This document shows, one piece after another, positions 20,551-30,068 of a stretch of 64,000 nt of DNA. Location of the stretch: NCBI GenBank assembly GCA_025936045.1, contig JAICUB010000010.1, positions 62,001 through 126,000 of the forward strand. The letters run 5' to 3'. The position numbers and the translations under genes were made by a program. Positions within the stretch are counted from its first letter, which is position 1. Every line of letters starts with the position of its first letter. The stretch is from Polyangiaceae bacterium (lineage in GTDB: Bacteria > Myxococcota_A > Polyangia > Polyangiales > Polyangiaceae). A model generated the notes under the pieces. The model was not told the DNA's origin, did no database searches, and worked only from the letters and a program-made list of their open reading frames with translations.

Positions 20551-22123
20551 GCGTGCCCGGCCATGTGGCGCCCGATTTCCAGCAGATCCGCCGTGTCCGC
20601 GCGCGTCTCGTACACGAGCTTGCCCTCGCTCATGACGAGGATGCGATCGCTCAACGCGAAAATCTCTTCGAGATCGGCGCTGATCAAGAGCACGGCCGTC
20701 CCCGCGTTGCGCGCGTCCATCAAGCGCGAGCGGATTTCGGCCACGGCGCCGAAATCGAGACCAAAACACGGATTGGCCGCGATCAGCAGCGCGACCTCGC
20801 CAGCAAGCTCGCGCGCGAGCACGGCGCGTTGCACGTTGCCGCCCGAAAGCTGCCCGATGGGTGCGCGGGCACCGGGCGTGCGGATACGAAAGGTGCGAAT
20901 CGCTTCTTCGGCGCGCCGCTCGAGCGCGCCGAAGCGGATGCCCCAGCGTGCCACGGTGAAGGGCGGCCGATCGAAGTCCCGCAAAGCGATGTTGTGCGAC
21001 AGCGGCAGCCCCGCGACGCACGCGTTCTTGAGCGGCGCCTCCGGCAAGAGCCGCACCCGCTGCGCGCGGATTTCCTCGCGTGTCGATGTGTAGGGACGGC
21101 GGCCGACGCGCACCGTGCCAGCCCGCAGCGTGCGCTGGCCGGCGAGCACCTCGACGAGCTCCTCCTGCCCGTTGCCGCTCACGCCCGCGATCCCCACGAT
21201 TTCGCCCGAGCGCACTTCGAGCGTCAGCGCTTCGAGCACCGGCAAGCCGAGGTCGTCGTCCGCAGAGAGCCCGATGAGCTCGAGCGCGAGGTCGCCCGGC
21301 TCGCGTTCCGCGCGCGCGGACGACTGTTTCGGCGGTTCGGGCCCGACCATGAGCTCGGCCATCTTCTCGGGCGTCAGGTTCTTCGCCCGATCGGTCACGA
21401 TGTGCTGGCCGCGGCGGAGGATCGTCACGTCGTCGGCAAAGGCGAGCACCTCGCGGAACTTGTGCGTGATGACGAGGACGCTGAGCTCGCCCCGCTCCGC
21501 CATGCGACGCACGAGCCCGAGCACTTCGTCCGCCTCGTCCGGCGTGAGCACGCTCGTCGGCTCGTCCAGGATCACGACGCGGCTCCCGAGGTAGAGCTGC
21601 TTCAGAATTTCGAGCTTCTGCTTTTCCCCCGCGGCGAGCTTGCGCACCGGGCGTGCAGGCTCGATCTTGAACGGCATGCGCTGCATGAACGCGCGGAGCT
21701 CGGCGAGCTCGTGCTTCCAGTCGATGACGGCCGGAAGCTCCCGCCGCGCGATGAGCAGGTTTTCCGCGACGGTCATGTTCTCGACCAGCGTGAAGTGCTG
21801 GTAAACCATGCCGATTCCGTGCGCCTGCGCGTCGCGCGGGCTCCTCACCGAAACGACCTCGCCGTCGACCGAGAGCTCACCCGCGTCCGGCTGGTAAAAC
21901 CCCATCAGGCATTTGACGAGCGTGCTCTTGCCTGCGCCATTTTCGCCGAGCAGCGCGTGCACCGTGCCCGGTTCGAGCGTGAGGGAGACCGGTCGAGCAC
22001 GGTGTTGCCGCCGAAGCCCTTGGTCATCCCGCGCACCTCGATGCGCGGCGGGCCTTTGAGGCCCACCCCGCTCACGTCCACACCGAGCCGCGAGGCCGCG
22101 CCCGCGAGCGCGACCGCGCTCAC
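20547..22123 (-). pseudogene. BMP-family ABC transporter ATPase, frameshifted near 21990
   Basis: Encodes the double ATPase typical of nucleoside/BMP importers. Cassette 1 has Walker A GENGAGKST, signature LAAGEKQ and Walker B VVILDEPTSVL. Cassette 2 has GVSGNGQEEL and signature LSGGNVQRAVLAREL. The first 45 or so residues (GTG at 22123, then IEVRGMTKGFGGNTVLDR) are in one frame and the rest in another. Restoring a single C on the given strand at 21988-21992 (accgg to acccgg) rejoins them as DRVSLTLEPGTVHALLGE. The repaired product is 525 residues, normal for the family. A sequencing error or a real frameshift are both possible; the internal GTG at 21962 would give a protein lacking the first beta strands. 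Confidence 0.85.
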
Positions 22124-22815
22124 GACCAAGCCTCGAGCAGCGCCTTCGACGTCGAGAGCGCGCCGAACACGCCGTTTTGCATCGTCACCATCTTGAGCGC
22201 GGCCGCGTGATTGCCCGCGTCCGTCGCCGCGCAGCAGTCGCCGAGGAGCAGGCACTCGTAGCCGCGGTCGTTGCCTTCACGCATCGTCGTATGGACGCAC
22301 ACGTCGGTCGTGATGCCGGTGAGGATCAGGTTTCGAATCCCGCTTTGACGGAGGAGCATGTCGAGGTCCGTCGCGCAAAACGAGCCCTTGCCGGGTTTGT
22401 CGATGACGGGCTCGCCGGGCTTCGGCGCGAGCTCCGGAATGATTTCCCAGCCGGGCTCGCCGCGGACGAGCACGCGGCCGCAGGGCCCCGGGTCCCCGAT
22501 GCCCGGACGGCCCGCGCCGCCGTGCTGCAAGACACGCGAACGCCAGCGCTTGTTCGCGGGCAGATCCGACAGATCCGCGCGGTGTCCCTCGCGCGTGTGG
22601 AGCACGCGGTAGCCGAGCGCGCGGGCCCGGCCGAGCACGCGTCGTATGGGTTCGATCGGGGCGCGCGTCGCCGAAATGTCGTAGCCGAGACCGTCGATGT
22701 AGCCGCCCTTGCCGCAGAAATCCGTCTGCATGTCGATGATGACGAGCGCGGTGTTCTTCGGCTCGAGCGCGCCGTCGTACGGCCAGGGATACGGATCAGC
22801 AGCCACGTAAGTCAT
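22120..22815 (-). CDS. biuH: Biuret amidohydrolase (isochorismatase-like cysteine hydrolase)
   Basis: 231 residues. Isochorismatase-like fold with catalytic triad Asp28 (VIIDMQTDF), Lys140 (IDKPGKGSF) and Cys173 (TDVCVHTT); the Lys-Cys spacing of 33 matches what I recall for Rhizobium BiuH. Several segments also match my memory of Biu[30 protein letters not shown] and GIGDPGPCG. BiuH converts biuret to allophanate and ammonia in the cytoplasm. It lies between the second BMP permease (14 bp upstream) and the BMP ATPase (GTGA overlap), so it is co-expressed with that importer. Exact substrate is an inference from similarity. Confidence 0.85.
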   Translation of the reverse strand: MTYVAADPYPWPYDGALEPKNTALVIIDMQTDFCGKGGYIDGLGYDISATRAPIEPIRRVLGRARALGYRVLHTREGHRADLSDLPANKRWRSRVLQHGGAGRPGIGDPGPCGRVLVRGEPGWEIIPELAPKPGEPVIDKPGKGSFCATDLDMLLRQSGIRNLILTGITTDVCVHTTMREGNDRGYECLLLGDCCAATDAGNHAAALKMVTMQNGVFGALSTSKALLEAWS

Positions 22816-22829
22816 GAGTTACTCCCGAA

Positions 22830-23753
22830 TCAGCGCGCGACGCCGAGCTCGGCGGGCATGTCCGCCGAAGCGCGCGTGGCCGAGCTCGAGGCCACGAGGA
22901 TGGCGAGCGTGAGCACGTAAGGCGCGGCGTTCCACAGGTAGTAGCCCGTGGTAATTCCGACGGATTGCAACGCGGGACCGATCGCGCCCGCGCCGCCGAA
23001 GAGCAACGAAGCGTACAAACAGCGCTTCGGGCTCCAGCGCGCGAAGATGACGAGCGCGACGGCCATCAAGCCCTGGCCGCTCGAGAGCCCTTCGTTCCAG
23101 CTGCCGGGGTAGTAGAGCGACAGAAACGAGCCGCCCACGCCGGCGAGGAAGCCGCCCGCCGCGGTGGCCAGGAGCCGTACTCGGTTCACGTCGTAGCCGA
23201 GCGCGCGCGCAGCCTCCGCGCTTTCGCCGACCGTGCGCACGACCAGACCCCAGCGCGTATTTTGCAGGCCGAAATGGAGTAGCGGCGCGAGCGCGACGCC
23301 GAACACGAAGAGCACGTTCACGTCGAGCGCGGCGCGGAGCTGCAAATTATCGGAGAAGGAGCCGAACGGGATCGCTCCGAGCCGTGGCGCCGTCGGCTGG
23401 ATCAGGGGCTTGCCGAGGAAGAACGCGAGCCCGACGCCGAGCAGCATCATGGCGATGCCGAGCGCGATGTCGTTCACGCGCGGCTTGCCGCAGATGAAGC
23501 CGTGTAACGCGCCGAGCAGCCAACCGATGACGCCCGCGCCGAGCACGCCGAGCCACGCCGAGCCGGTGAGGTACGAGACGCCGTACCCGGACATGGCGCC
23601 CATCACGAGCGTGCCCTCGAGTCCGAGGTTCACGCGGCCGCTTCGTTCGGTGAGACACTCGCCGAGGCTCACGAACAAGAACGGCGTGCTCACGCGCGTG
23701 GCGCCGCCCAGCACGGCGAGTGGAATCCCCCAGAGCCCGAGGGTCGCGCTCAC
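22830..23753 (-). CDS. BMP-family ABC transporter permease 2 (YufQ-like)
   Basis: 307 residues from the GTG at 23753, which overlaps the stop of permease 1 (GTGA). The longer in-frame extension runs through permease 1 and is spurious. About 8-9 membrane segments. Family marks: LTERSGRVNLGLEGTLVMGA near the N-terminus, FICGKPRVNDIALGIAM and VRTVGESAEAARALGYDVNRVR. Forms the inner-membrane channel with permease 1. Relatives import purine nucleosides; here the neighbouring biuH suggests biuret or related compounds. Confidence 0.88.
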   Translation of the reverse strand: MSATLGLWGIPLAVLGGATRVSTPFLFVSLGECLTERSGRVNLGLEGTLVMGAMSGYGVSYLTGSAWLGVLGAGVIGWLLGALHGFICGKPRVNDIALGIAMMLLGVGLAFFLGKPLIQPTAPRLGAIPFGSFSDNLQLRAALDVNVLFVFGVALAPLLHFGLQNTRWGLVVRTVGESAEAARALGYDVNRVRLLATAAGGFLAGVGGSFLSLYYPGSWNEGLSSGQGLMAVALVIFARWSPKRCLYASLLFGGAGAIGPALQSVGITTGYYLWNAAPYVLTLAILVASSSATRASADMPAELGVAR

Positions 23754-24793
23754 GCGTGCGCTCCCTTCGCTGCGCCCCAACGGATGCGTCCGTAGAGCGT
23801 GTCGCTCGCGATGAGGACGACGAACAGGATGCCCTGAAGCACGCTCACGGTCGCGTCCGGCAAGCCGAAGACGCGCTGGAGCAAGCCGCCGCTCGCCGCG
23901 ATGCCGCCGAGGAAGATCGACACCGGGATGACGGCGAGCGCGTTGTGGCGCGCGAGGAACGAGACGAGCACGCCCGTGTAGCCGTAGCCGGCGGCGAGCG
24001 ACGCGTTCGCACGGCCGTGCACCGCGGCCACTTCGAACGCGCCCGCGACGCCCGCGGCCGCGCCGCCGAGCGCGCACGTCGTCACGACGATGCTCGCGAC
24101 TCCGATGCCCGAAAGCCGCGCCGCGCGCGTGTTGCCGCCCACGAGCGCCGCCGCGAAGCCGAACACGGTGCGCTCCATCAAGACGTACGCCGCGATACAC
24201 GCGAGCACGCCCACCGCGAGACCCCAGTGCACGTCGAGCCCCGGGATCGAGCCGAGCATGTTCGCTTCGCCGATGTGGCGCGTGGACGGCTTGTTCAGGC
24301 TTTCCGGATCGCGCAGCGGCCCCTCGACGAAATGGTTCAAGAGCGCGACGCCGATGTACGTGAGGAGGAGGCTCGAGATCGTCTCGTTCACGCCGCGCCG
24401 CGCCCGCAAAAAGCCGGAAAGCCCGATCCAGAGCGCGCCGGCCGCCGCGCCCGCGGCGAAGAGTCCGCCGAGAATCACGCCGCGCGGCGTTCCCGCGAGC
24501 GCAACGCCCGCCGCCGCGGCGGCGAGTCCGCCCACGACGAACGCCCCTTCGCCGCCGATGACGACGAGGCCGGCGCGCGCGGGCAGGGCGGTGCAGAGCG
24601 CCGTGAGCAACAACGGGCACGCGCGCTGGAGCGTGTTCTGGAAGGAGAACCACGTGCCGAACGCGCCCCGGTACATCTCGAAGTACACGTCGAGCGGTCT
24701 TTGGCCCGCGAGCGCGACGAACACGCCGAAGAGCGCGAGCGACGCGAGCAACGCGAAGAGCGGTATCAGGAGCGGCTCGAGCTTCATGGGCAC
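23750..24793 (-). CDS. BMP-family ABC transporter permease 1 (YufP-like)
   Basis: 347 residues, about 9-10 hydrophobic segments. Typical features of this permease family: YRGAFGTWFSFQNTLQRACPLL, the VVIGGEGAFVVGG stretch, RARRGVNETISSLLLTYIGVAL and AGYGYTGVLVSFLARHN. Starts 19 bp after the stop of the binding-protein gene and is coupled to permease 2. Confidence 0.88.
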   Translation of the reverse strand: MPMKLEPLLIPLFALLASLALFGVFVALAGQRPLDVYFEMYRGAFGTWFSFQNTLQRACPLLLTALCTALPARAGLVVIGGEGAFVVGGLAAAAAGVALAGTPRGVILGGLFAAGAAAGALWIGLSGFLRARRGVNETISSLLLTYIGVALLNHFVEGPLRDPESLNKPSTRHIGEANMLGSIPGLDVHWGLAVGVLACIAAYVLMERTVFGFAAALVGGNTRAARLSGIGVASIVVTTCALGGAAAGVAGAFEVAAVHGRANASLAAGYGYTGVLVSFLARHNALAVIPVSIFLGGIAASGGLLQRVFGLPDATVSVLQGILFVVLIASDTLYGRIRWGAAKGAHA

Positions 24794-24812
24794 CGGAACG
24801 ACGTTGCCGAGC

Positions 24813-26021
24813 TCAATCGAGCTTTCCCTTCACGCCTTCCACCAGGTAATTCATGCTTTCCAGCGTGATGTCGGTCTGAGGATGCTGGGTCCCGGCCGGG
24901 ATCAGCTCTTTGCCGGCGTTGTCCTTCATCGGACCCGCGTACACGACGAGAGTCCCCGCCGTAAGTTTCGCCTTTGCTTCCTCCGCCTTCGCTTTGACCG
25001 CGTCGGAAACGGCGGCGCCGTACGGCGAGAGCTTGACGAACCCGGAGGAGAAGCCGCCGCGCACGAGGTGCTCGGGCGTCTGCCCGGCCTTCACCTGCTC
25101 GATGTACGCGGTGTAGACCTTCTCCCAGTTCCATTCCGCGCCCGTGAGGTAACCCTTCGGTGCGAGGTTTGCTTGGCTCGCGTGGTAGCCGGTGCTGAAC
25201 ACGCCGTGTTTCTCGGCGGTCTCGATCACCACCTTCGGAGAATCGACGTGCGCGGTGAGCACGTCCGCACCCTGCGCGATGAGGCTGTTGGCGGCCTCTG
25301 CCTCCTTAATGGGCATCGACCAGTCCCCGGTGAAGATGACCGTGACCTCCACCTTCGAGTTCACGGAGCGCGCGCCGAGCGTGTACGAGTTGATGTTGCG
25401 GAGCACCTGCGGAATCGGCTTCGCGGCGACGAAGCCGAGCTTGTTCGTCTTGGTGGTTCCACCCGCGACGATGCCGGCCACGTATTCGGCTTCGTCGATG
25501 TAACCGAAGTAACTACCGACGTTCTTCGGGTGCTTGCCTTCCTGATACAGGCCGCCGCAATGAAGGAACGTTACGCCCGGATACTTTTCGGCGACCTTGA
25601 GAATGTGAGGATCGAAGTAGCCGAACGAAGTGGGGAAGAGGAGCTTCGCGCCGTCCAGATTGATCATGCTCTCCATGGTCTTTTGGACATCCATGGTCTC
25701 CGGAACTTTTTCCTCTTCCCGGATCTTCACGCCCGGTAGTTTCGAAACGGCGAGTGCGCCCTCGTGATGCGCCTGGTTGTAGCCGTAATCGTCCTTCGCA
25801 CCGACGTAGATGAAACCGACCGTTAACGTTCCGGCGCCGGCCGGCGCGACGGAAGGTTTCGCGTCGGTTGCGGCGGAGCTCCCCGCCGCGGGCTCGTCCT
25901 TCTTGCTGCAGCTCACGGAGAGCGCGAGCAAGCAGGGAGTCAGCGCGAGAAACCAACGGCGCTGAACCGAGCGAAGCGGCCAATGGGCGGAAACTTCACG
26001 ACGCGTCATGCATGGAGTCAT
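24813..26021 (-). CDS. BMP-family substrate-binding lipoprotein
   Basis: 402 residues. Signal segment WFLALTPCLLALSVSC with a lipobox before CSKK, then an Ala/Ser linker. The mature domain is of the BMP (basic membrane protein)/PnrA type: VGFIYVGAKDDYGYNQAHHEGAL, FPTSFGYFDPHILKVAEKYP, GYIDEAEYVAGIVAG and TAHVDSPKVVIETAEKHGVFSTGYH. A GGAG lies directly in front of the ATG at 26021; the ATG at 26009 has better spacing and may be the real start. First gene of the long uptake operon and divergent from the porin gene. Confidence 0.88.
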   Translation of the reverse strand: MTPCMTRREVSAHWPLRSVQRRWFLALTPCLLALSVSCSKKDEPAAGSSAATDAKPSVAPAGAGTLTVGFIYVGAKDDYGYNQAHHEGALAVSKLPGVKIREEEKVPETMDVQKTMESMINLDGAKLLFPTSFGYFDPHILKVAEKYPGVTFLHCGGLYQEGKHPKNVGSYFGYIDEAEYVAGIVAGGTTKTNKLGFVAAKPIPQVLRNINSYTLGARSVNSKVEVTVIFTGDWSMPIKEAEAANSLIAQGADVLTAHVDSPKVVIETAEKHGVFSTGYHASQANLAPKGYLTGAEWNWEKVYTAYIEQVKAGQTPEHLVRGGFSSGFVKLSPYGAAVSDAVKAKAEEAKAKLTAGTLVVYAGPMKDNAGKELIPAGTQHPQTDITLESMNYLVEGVKGKLD

Positions 26022-26159
26022 CTCCGGAGCCGCGTTTCGCCCTCATGTCGCGCACACGTCGAGTGTCGACATCGTGGGTTCTTTTGCGGCGCGTCGCTTT
26101 CTGACCCCAAAATCTTCGTTTCGACCTCTGCGCGAAACGCGCAGTGAACATCCCGCGAT

Positions 26160-26173
26160 CGAGCGTGCGCTCG
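26160..26173 (+). promoter_or_regulatory. Palindrome in the divergent BMP-operon/porin intergenic region
   Basis: Perfect 6-base arms cgagcg and cgctcg separated by 2 nt, in the 249-bp region between the divergent binding-protein and porin genes. It could be an operator shared by both directions, but a 6-base palindrome in GC-rich DNA can be chance. Confidence 0.2.
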
Positions 26174-26270
26174 GCCGCGACGGAAGTGAAACCGCCCGCG
26201 GCTTTCCTTTGAATGAGCGCGCTCGACCCGCGTGCGGGCGGCGCGCGCGCCTGAAGAAACGGTGAAAGTG

Positions 26271-27584
26271 ATGATTGACCAAGCCAAAGCGCGAGCTCGG
26301 ATCCGGATGGCCGCTGCAGGCGGAGCTGCCAGCATGGCGTTCCTCGTCGGCGCATCGGCGTCGGCGCAGCCGGCGCCCGCGCCCGCCGCCCCACCCGTGT
26401 CGCCGCCCGCTGAACTAGCGCCGCCCGTTGCTGCCGCCCCCGTCGCGACCGTGCCGGCCCCGGCGGTGCCCCCGGCTCCACCCCCACCGTCCGGCCCTCC
26501 CGCAGCCGCCGTGCCGCCTTCGCCGACGCTACCGGTCGACGCAGCGCCCGCGCCTCCGGCGCCCGCTCCCGAAGAGGGTCCCAAACCGATCGAGGTGCAT
26601 GCCTGGGGCCGTATCGGTACGCGACTCCAGAGTCTCAAGCACCCCAAAAACATGGATCGCATCTTCGAAGACGGAGACATGGAGATCCATCTCGACGGCA
26701 ATGCCACGAAGGAGATCGGTCTCACCGCGAACGGAGCGGCCACTTTCGGCCCGAAGCCGACGGGCGACGACATTCAGGGCACCTTCGCGATTCTCGACCT
26801 GATTGCGCGCTTCGACATCGCCGACGAATTCCACATCTGGGGCGGACGCATGCTGGTGCCGTCCGACCGCGCGAACTTCAGCGGCGCCTGGTTCGAAGCT
26901 CCCTGGTACTACCCGGGCACGTATTCTCCCCACGGCTTCATCGGGCCGCATGAAGGCCCGTACGGGCGCAACGACGGCGCCACCGTCTGGGGCCAATTCC
27001 AGGGCGGCCTCTTCAAGTACTACTTGAGCGCGTTCGACATTTGGAACTCGGCCGCGCGCCCGCTCATCTCCGGGAGGGTCAACCTGAGCCTCTTGAACCC
27101 CGAGCCCGGCTACTACCACAGCAGCACTTATTACGGGAAAGACGTCCTTGCCATCGGCGTCGGCGCTCAATATCAAAAGAACGCCTCGGTGGCGCCCGCG
27201 ACTGCGGCGACCCCCGGCGTCGATAACTTCTCGGAGATCAACGCGGACGTCCTTTTCGAGAAGGAGCTCTCGGGCTCCGGCACTGTCGACGTAGAAGGCG
27301 CCTTCTACGGCTACGGCGGCGACTACGAGCCGTTCAAGTACTCGTACCTCGCGCTCGCTAGCTTCCTTCTGCCTGGCAAGGTCGGTCCGGGTTACCTCCA
27401 GCCGCTCGTGCGCTTCCAATCGGCGAAGGCGCGCGCGACGAACGAGACGGATAACTCCGTCGAGGCGCAGCTGGGTTACCCGATCGCCCAATACGGCGCT
27501 CGCCTCGCGCTCGGCTATCAGCACACGGACAACTCGGGTGTTCCCGGTAATGCCCTCTATCTGGGCGCGCAGATCCTGAAGTAG
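26271..27584 (+). CDS. Outer-membrane beta-barrel porin with Pro/Ala-rich linker
   Basis: 437 residues from the ATG at 26271; the next ATG upstream lacks support. Signal peptide ends near SAQP, followed by a linker of about 80 residues dominated by Pro and Ala. The barrel part starts at [14 protein letters not shown] and shows alternating aromatic/polar strands, [23 protein letters not shown] porin sequence and a C-terminal [10 protein letters not shown] strand. Resembles proteins annotated as phosphate-selective or general porins. Divergent from the BMP importer and followed by a cysteine hydrolase, so it may admit the same nitrogenous compounds. Confidence 0.75.
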   Translation: MIDQAKARARIRMAAAGGAASMAFLVGASASAQPAPAPAAPPVSPPAELAPPVAAAPVATVPAPAVPPAPPPPSGPPAAAVPPSPTLPVDAAPAPPAPAPEEGPKPIEVHAWGRIGTRLQSLKHPKNMDRIFEDGDMEIHLDGNATKEIGLTANGAATFGPKPTGDDIQGTFAILDLIARFDIADEFHIWGGRMLVPSDRANFSGAWFEAPWYYPGTYSPHGFIGPHEGPYGRNDGATVWGQFQGGLFKYYLSAFDIWNSAARPLISGRVNLSLLNPEPGYYHSSTYYGKDVLAIGVGAQYQKNASVAPATAATPGVDNFSEINADVLFEKELSGSGTVDVEGAFYGYGGDYEPFKYSYLALASFLLPGKVGPGYLQPLVRFQSAKARATNETDNSVEAQLGYPIAQYGARLALGYQHTDNSGVPGNALYLGAQILK

Positions 27585-27599
27585 CGCCCTCGCGCTTTT
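27583..27599 (+). terminator. Short hairpin with T run after the porin gene
   Basis: Arms agcgc (27583-27587) and gcgct (27592-27596), a cctc loop and a run of four T form a small intrinsic-terminator-like structure overlapping the porin stop codon. The stem is only 5 bp, so partial readthrough into the hydrolase gene is plausible. Confidence 0.35.
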
Positions 27600-27703
27600 C
27601 GCCGCCGAACTCGCCTCGTGACTCCGGGGAAAGAGCTCGGAACCCCGCAGCTCGCCAGGATCGGGTTCGGCGGCGCCCGCACGGTACGAAAGGAGAACCG
27701 GCG

Positions 27704-28366
27704 ATGACCGTTCTGATCGATGCGGAACCCGAACCCATTCCGGTCGACTGGGACCGCGCGGCGCTCGTCATCATCGACATGCAGCGCGACTTTCTCGAGC
27801 CGGGCGGCTTCGGCGAGACGCTCGGTAACGACGTGTCGCTCCTGCAACGTGCGGTAAAGCCCATCCAGGCGTTGCTCGAACGCGCGCGCGAAAAGGGCGT
27901 GCTCGTGATCCACACGCGCGAGGGGCATCGGCCGGACCTGTCGGACGCTCCGCGCGCCAAGCTCGAACGCGGAGCTCCGCGCCTGCGCATCGGCGCGCGC
28001 GGACCGATGGGACGCATCCTCGTCCGCGGCGAGCCCGGCCACGACATCGTCCCCGAGCTCGCTCCGAAGGACGGCGAGCCCGTGATCGACAAGCCCGGCA
28101 AGGGCGCCTTCTACGCGACCGATCTGCATCCGATGCTCGCTTACAAGAACATCGAGACGCTCGTCGTCTGCGGCGTCACCACCGAAGTCTGCGTGCACAC
28201 GACGGTGCGGGAAGCGAACGACCGCGGCTACCGCTGTATCGTGCCGGGCGACTGTTGCGGCTCCTACTTCCCCGAATTTCACGCGCAGGGCCTCGCGATG
28301 ATCAAGGCCCAGGGCGGCATTTTCGGCTGGGTGTCGGATTCCGCACGCGTGCTCGCGGCGCTTTGA
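27704..28366 (+). CDS. Second isochorismatase-like cysteine hydrolase, candidate triuret/biuret hydrolase
   Basis: 220 residues. Catalytic residues Asp25 (VIIDMQRDF), Lys130 (IDKPGKGAF) and Cys163 (TEVCVHTT) keep the same Lys-Cys spacing as the biuH product. Long stretches are shared with it ([34 protein letters not shown]). It lacks the PYPWPYDG start and the KRWRS and IGDPGPCG segments of BiuH, so it is a paralogue with another substrate. Triuret hydrolase (TrtA) belongs to this superfamily and makes biuret, which makes TrtA a reasonable but unproven guess; a ureidoacrylate-type amidase is the alternative. Follows the porin gene by 119 bp. Confidence 0.8.
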   Translation: MTVLIDAEPEPIPVDWDRAALVIIDMQRDFLEPGGFGETLGNDVSLLQRAVKPIQALLERAREKGVLVIHTREGHRPDLSDAPRAKLERGAPRLRIGARGPMGRILVRGEPGHDIVPELAPKDGEPVIDKPGKGAFYATDLHPMLAYKNIETLVVCGVTTEVCVHTTVREANDRGYRCIVPGDCCGSYFPEFHAQGLAMIKAQGGIFGWVSDSARVLAAL

Positions 28367-28546
28367 ACGCGGCCCCGAGGTATTGCGCGGTGAGCACGAG
28401 GGAGGCGGACGCGCAGGCTGTCGCACACGAGGGCGAGCTGGCGACGGCAAATGAGGAGCTCGGATCTTCTCAGGGTGAAACGCGACGTCGTCACCCATTG
28501 GAGATGATGCCGCGTGTTCGAGCGGTCATTCCAGCGACCCTGAATT

Positions 28547-29746
28547 GTGTGCGAGCGTGCTGGTGGAAAACCACTGGCAAGTATTCCGGTGCGAGCCTAC
28601 TCTTCCCATGTGAAACGCTCGACAGCGCCGGCGGGCCCCGAAAGCTCGCGCGAGGAGTTGCCGAGCGGCGTCCATGCGGAGCTCGCCGGGACGCTGCACG
28701 AGGTGTCGAACGTGCTCACCGTCGTGCTCGGTTGGCTCGACGTCGCGCGACAACGGCTGCCGGCGGGTTCTGCCCGAGACGCGGTGGAGGTGGCGCGCAC
28801 CCACGCCCACCTCGGCCATCGCGTCGCTCGTGCGGCGATTGGCGCCGAGCCACCCCAACGCGGGAGCAGCCGCCGCCCGGCGCGCTCGGTAGCAAAAGCA
28901 GCAGTTTTGGCCGTGACGCCCCAGGCCGAGAGCCACGGCGTCACCGTGTCGATCGAGAAGACCTCGGACGGGCACGGGCTCGTGCGCGACGTGGGTGCCG
29001 TGCTCCAGATCCTCACGAACCTGCTTTTGAACGCCATTGCGTTCACGCCGAGCGGCCGCTCGGTGCGGGTCGGCGTCCATGACGACGGGCCGTTCTGCAT
29101 CTTCAGCGTCGAGGACGAAGGGCCGGGCATCGAACCGTCGCGCGTGGCGAGCCTCTTCAAATCGCAAACGTCCACGCGTGAGGGCGGCGCGGGTCTCGGC
29201 TTGCGTCACTCCGCGGAGCTCGCGCGCAGTCATGGTGGCGTGCTCGAGCACGTCGCGCGCGGACCGGGCGCCACGTTCGAGCTCTCGTGGCCCGTGGGCG
29301 AAGCTCTTTCACAAGCGGGCCATCTGCGACCACAAAGGCAACCGAGCGTCGCCGGTGCGCGCGTGCTCGTCGTGGAGGACGACGCAGCGGTGCGCTCGCT
29401 CGTCGAGTTCGCGCTCGAAGCGCGCGGCGCGCAAGCCATCGTCGTCGCGAGCGGCGGTGAGTTCGACTCCATCGTCGCCGCGGGCGCGCCGTTCGACGCC
29501 GCGCTCGTCGATCTCTCGCCGCTCGAAGGGCGCGCCACGTCCGCGCTCGAAATGCTCCGCACCTCGAGCCCCAAGGTCGTGACCATCCTCATCAGCGGCG
29601 TGGCCGGGGGCATCCCGCTCGGTGCGGAGTCGTTCGTTTCGGCCTGGGTGCGCAAGCCCTTCGAAATGTCCGAGGTGCTCCAGGTCATGGGCAGCCTGCT
29701 AGCCGGCCTGCGCGCCCCGCAAGACTCCGTGCCCGTCCTCGAATAA
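28547..29746 (+). CDS. Hybrid protein: histidine-kinase core fused to a C-terminal receiver domain
   Basis: About 399 residues; the start is uncertain (GTG at 28547 or GTG at 28610, neither with a clear ribosome-binding site). H-box-like LHEVSNVLTVVLGWLDVA carries the likely phosphorylated His in an HExxN context. The HATPase part has the N box LTNLLLNAIAF, the G1 box DEGPGIEPS and the G2 box GGAGLGL. The receiver follows (VLVVEDDAAVRSLV, LVDLSPL, WVRKPFEM). No membrane or sensor segment is visible, so it is a cytoplasmic kinase that probably signals through a partner. Confidence 0.82.
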   Translation: MCERAGGKPLASIPVRAYSSHVKRSTAPAGPESSREELPSGVHAELAGTLHEVSNVLTVVLGWLDVARQRLPAGSARDAVEVARTHAHLGHRVARAAIGAEPPQRGSSRRPARSVAKAAVLAVTPQAESHGVTVSIEKTSDGHGLVRDVGAVLQILTNLLLNAIAFTPSGRSVRVGVHDDGPFCIFSVEDEGPGIEPSRVASLFKSQTSTREGGAGLGLRHSAELARSHGGVLEHVARGPGATFELSWPVGEALSQAGHLRPQRQPSVAGARVLVVEDDAAVRSLVEFALEARGAQAIVVASGGEFDSIVAAGAPFDAALVDLSPLEGRATSALEMLRTSSPKVVTILISGVAGGIPLGAESFVSAWVRKPFEMSEVLQVMGSLLAGLRAPQDSVPVLE

Positions 29747-29984
29747 CGCCGGGGCCGCGCCCCCTCCTCGGACAGCCGAGACCCGGGCGCCGCTGGGTTC
29801 GTCTGCCGCACGGGCGGTAGCCAAAATCACCATATTTTCGGCCTTTCTCTCGCTTTCCGCGGCTTCCAGCTTGCCGAGCCGCCCCCCTGTGGGGTAGACC
29901 CTCGCCCCCAGTTCGGCACCTCACCGAGCCGGCAGCAACCGACCGAAGAAAGAAGCAAGAAGCACGACCGATACGGATCCCTAA

Positions 29985-30068
29985 GCGAAGGTGGCGGAAC
30001 TGGCAGACGCACTAGCTTGAGGTGCTAGCGGGGTTATTCCCATGGAGGTTCAAGTCCTCTCCTTCGCA
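29985..30068 (+). tRNA. tRNA-Leu (anticodon GAG)
   Basis: Cloverleaf of 84 nt with acceptor arms gcgaagg and ccttcgc plus discriminator A. The D arm is ggcggaactggcagac. The anticodon stem ctagc/gctag encloses loop ttgaggt, giving anticodon GAG. There is a long class II variable arm, and the T arm is gagg-ttcaagt-cctc. The 3' CCA is not encoded. It is the apparent integration site of the adjacent decayed element. Confidence 0.93.

Noticed and set aside
20553..22196. 547-codon plus-strand open frame
   Set aside because: Antisense to the BMP ATPase and biuH; no recognisable domain.
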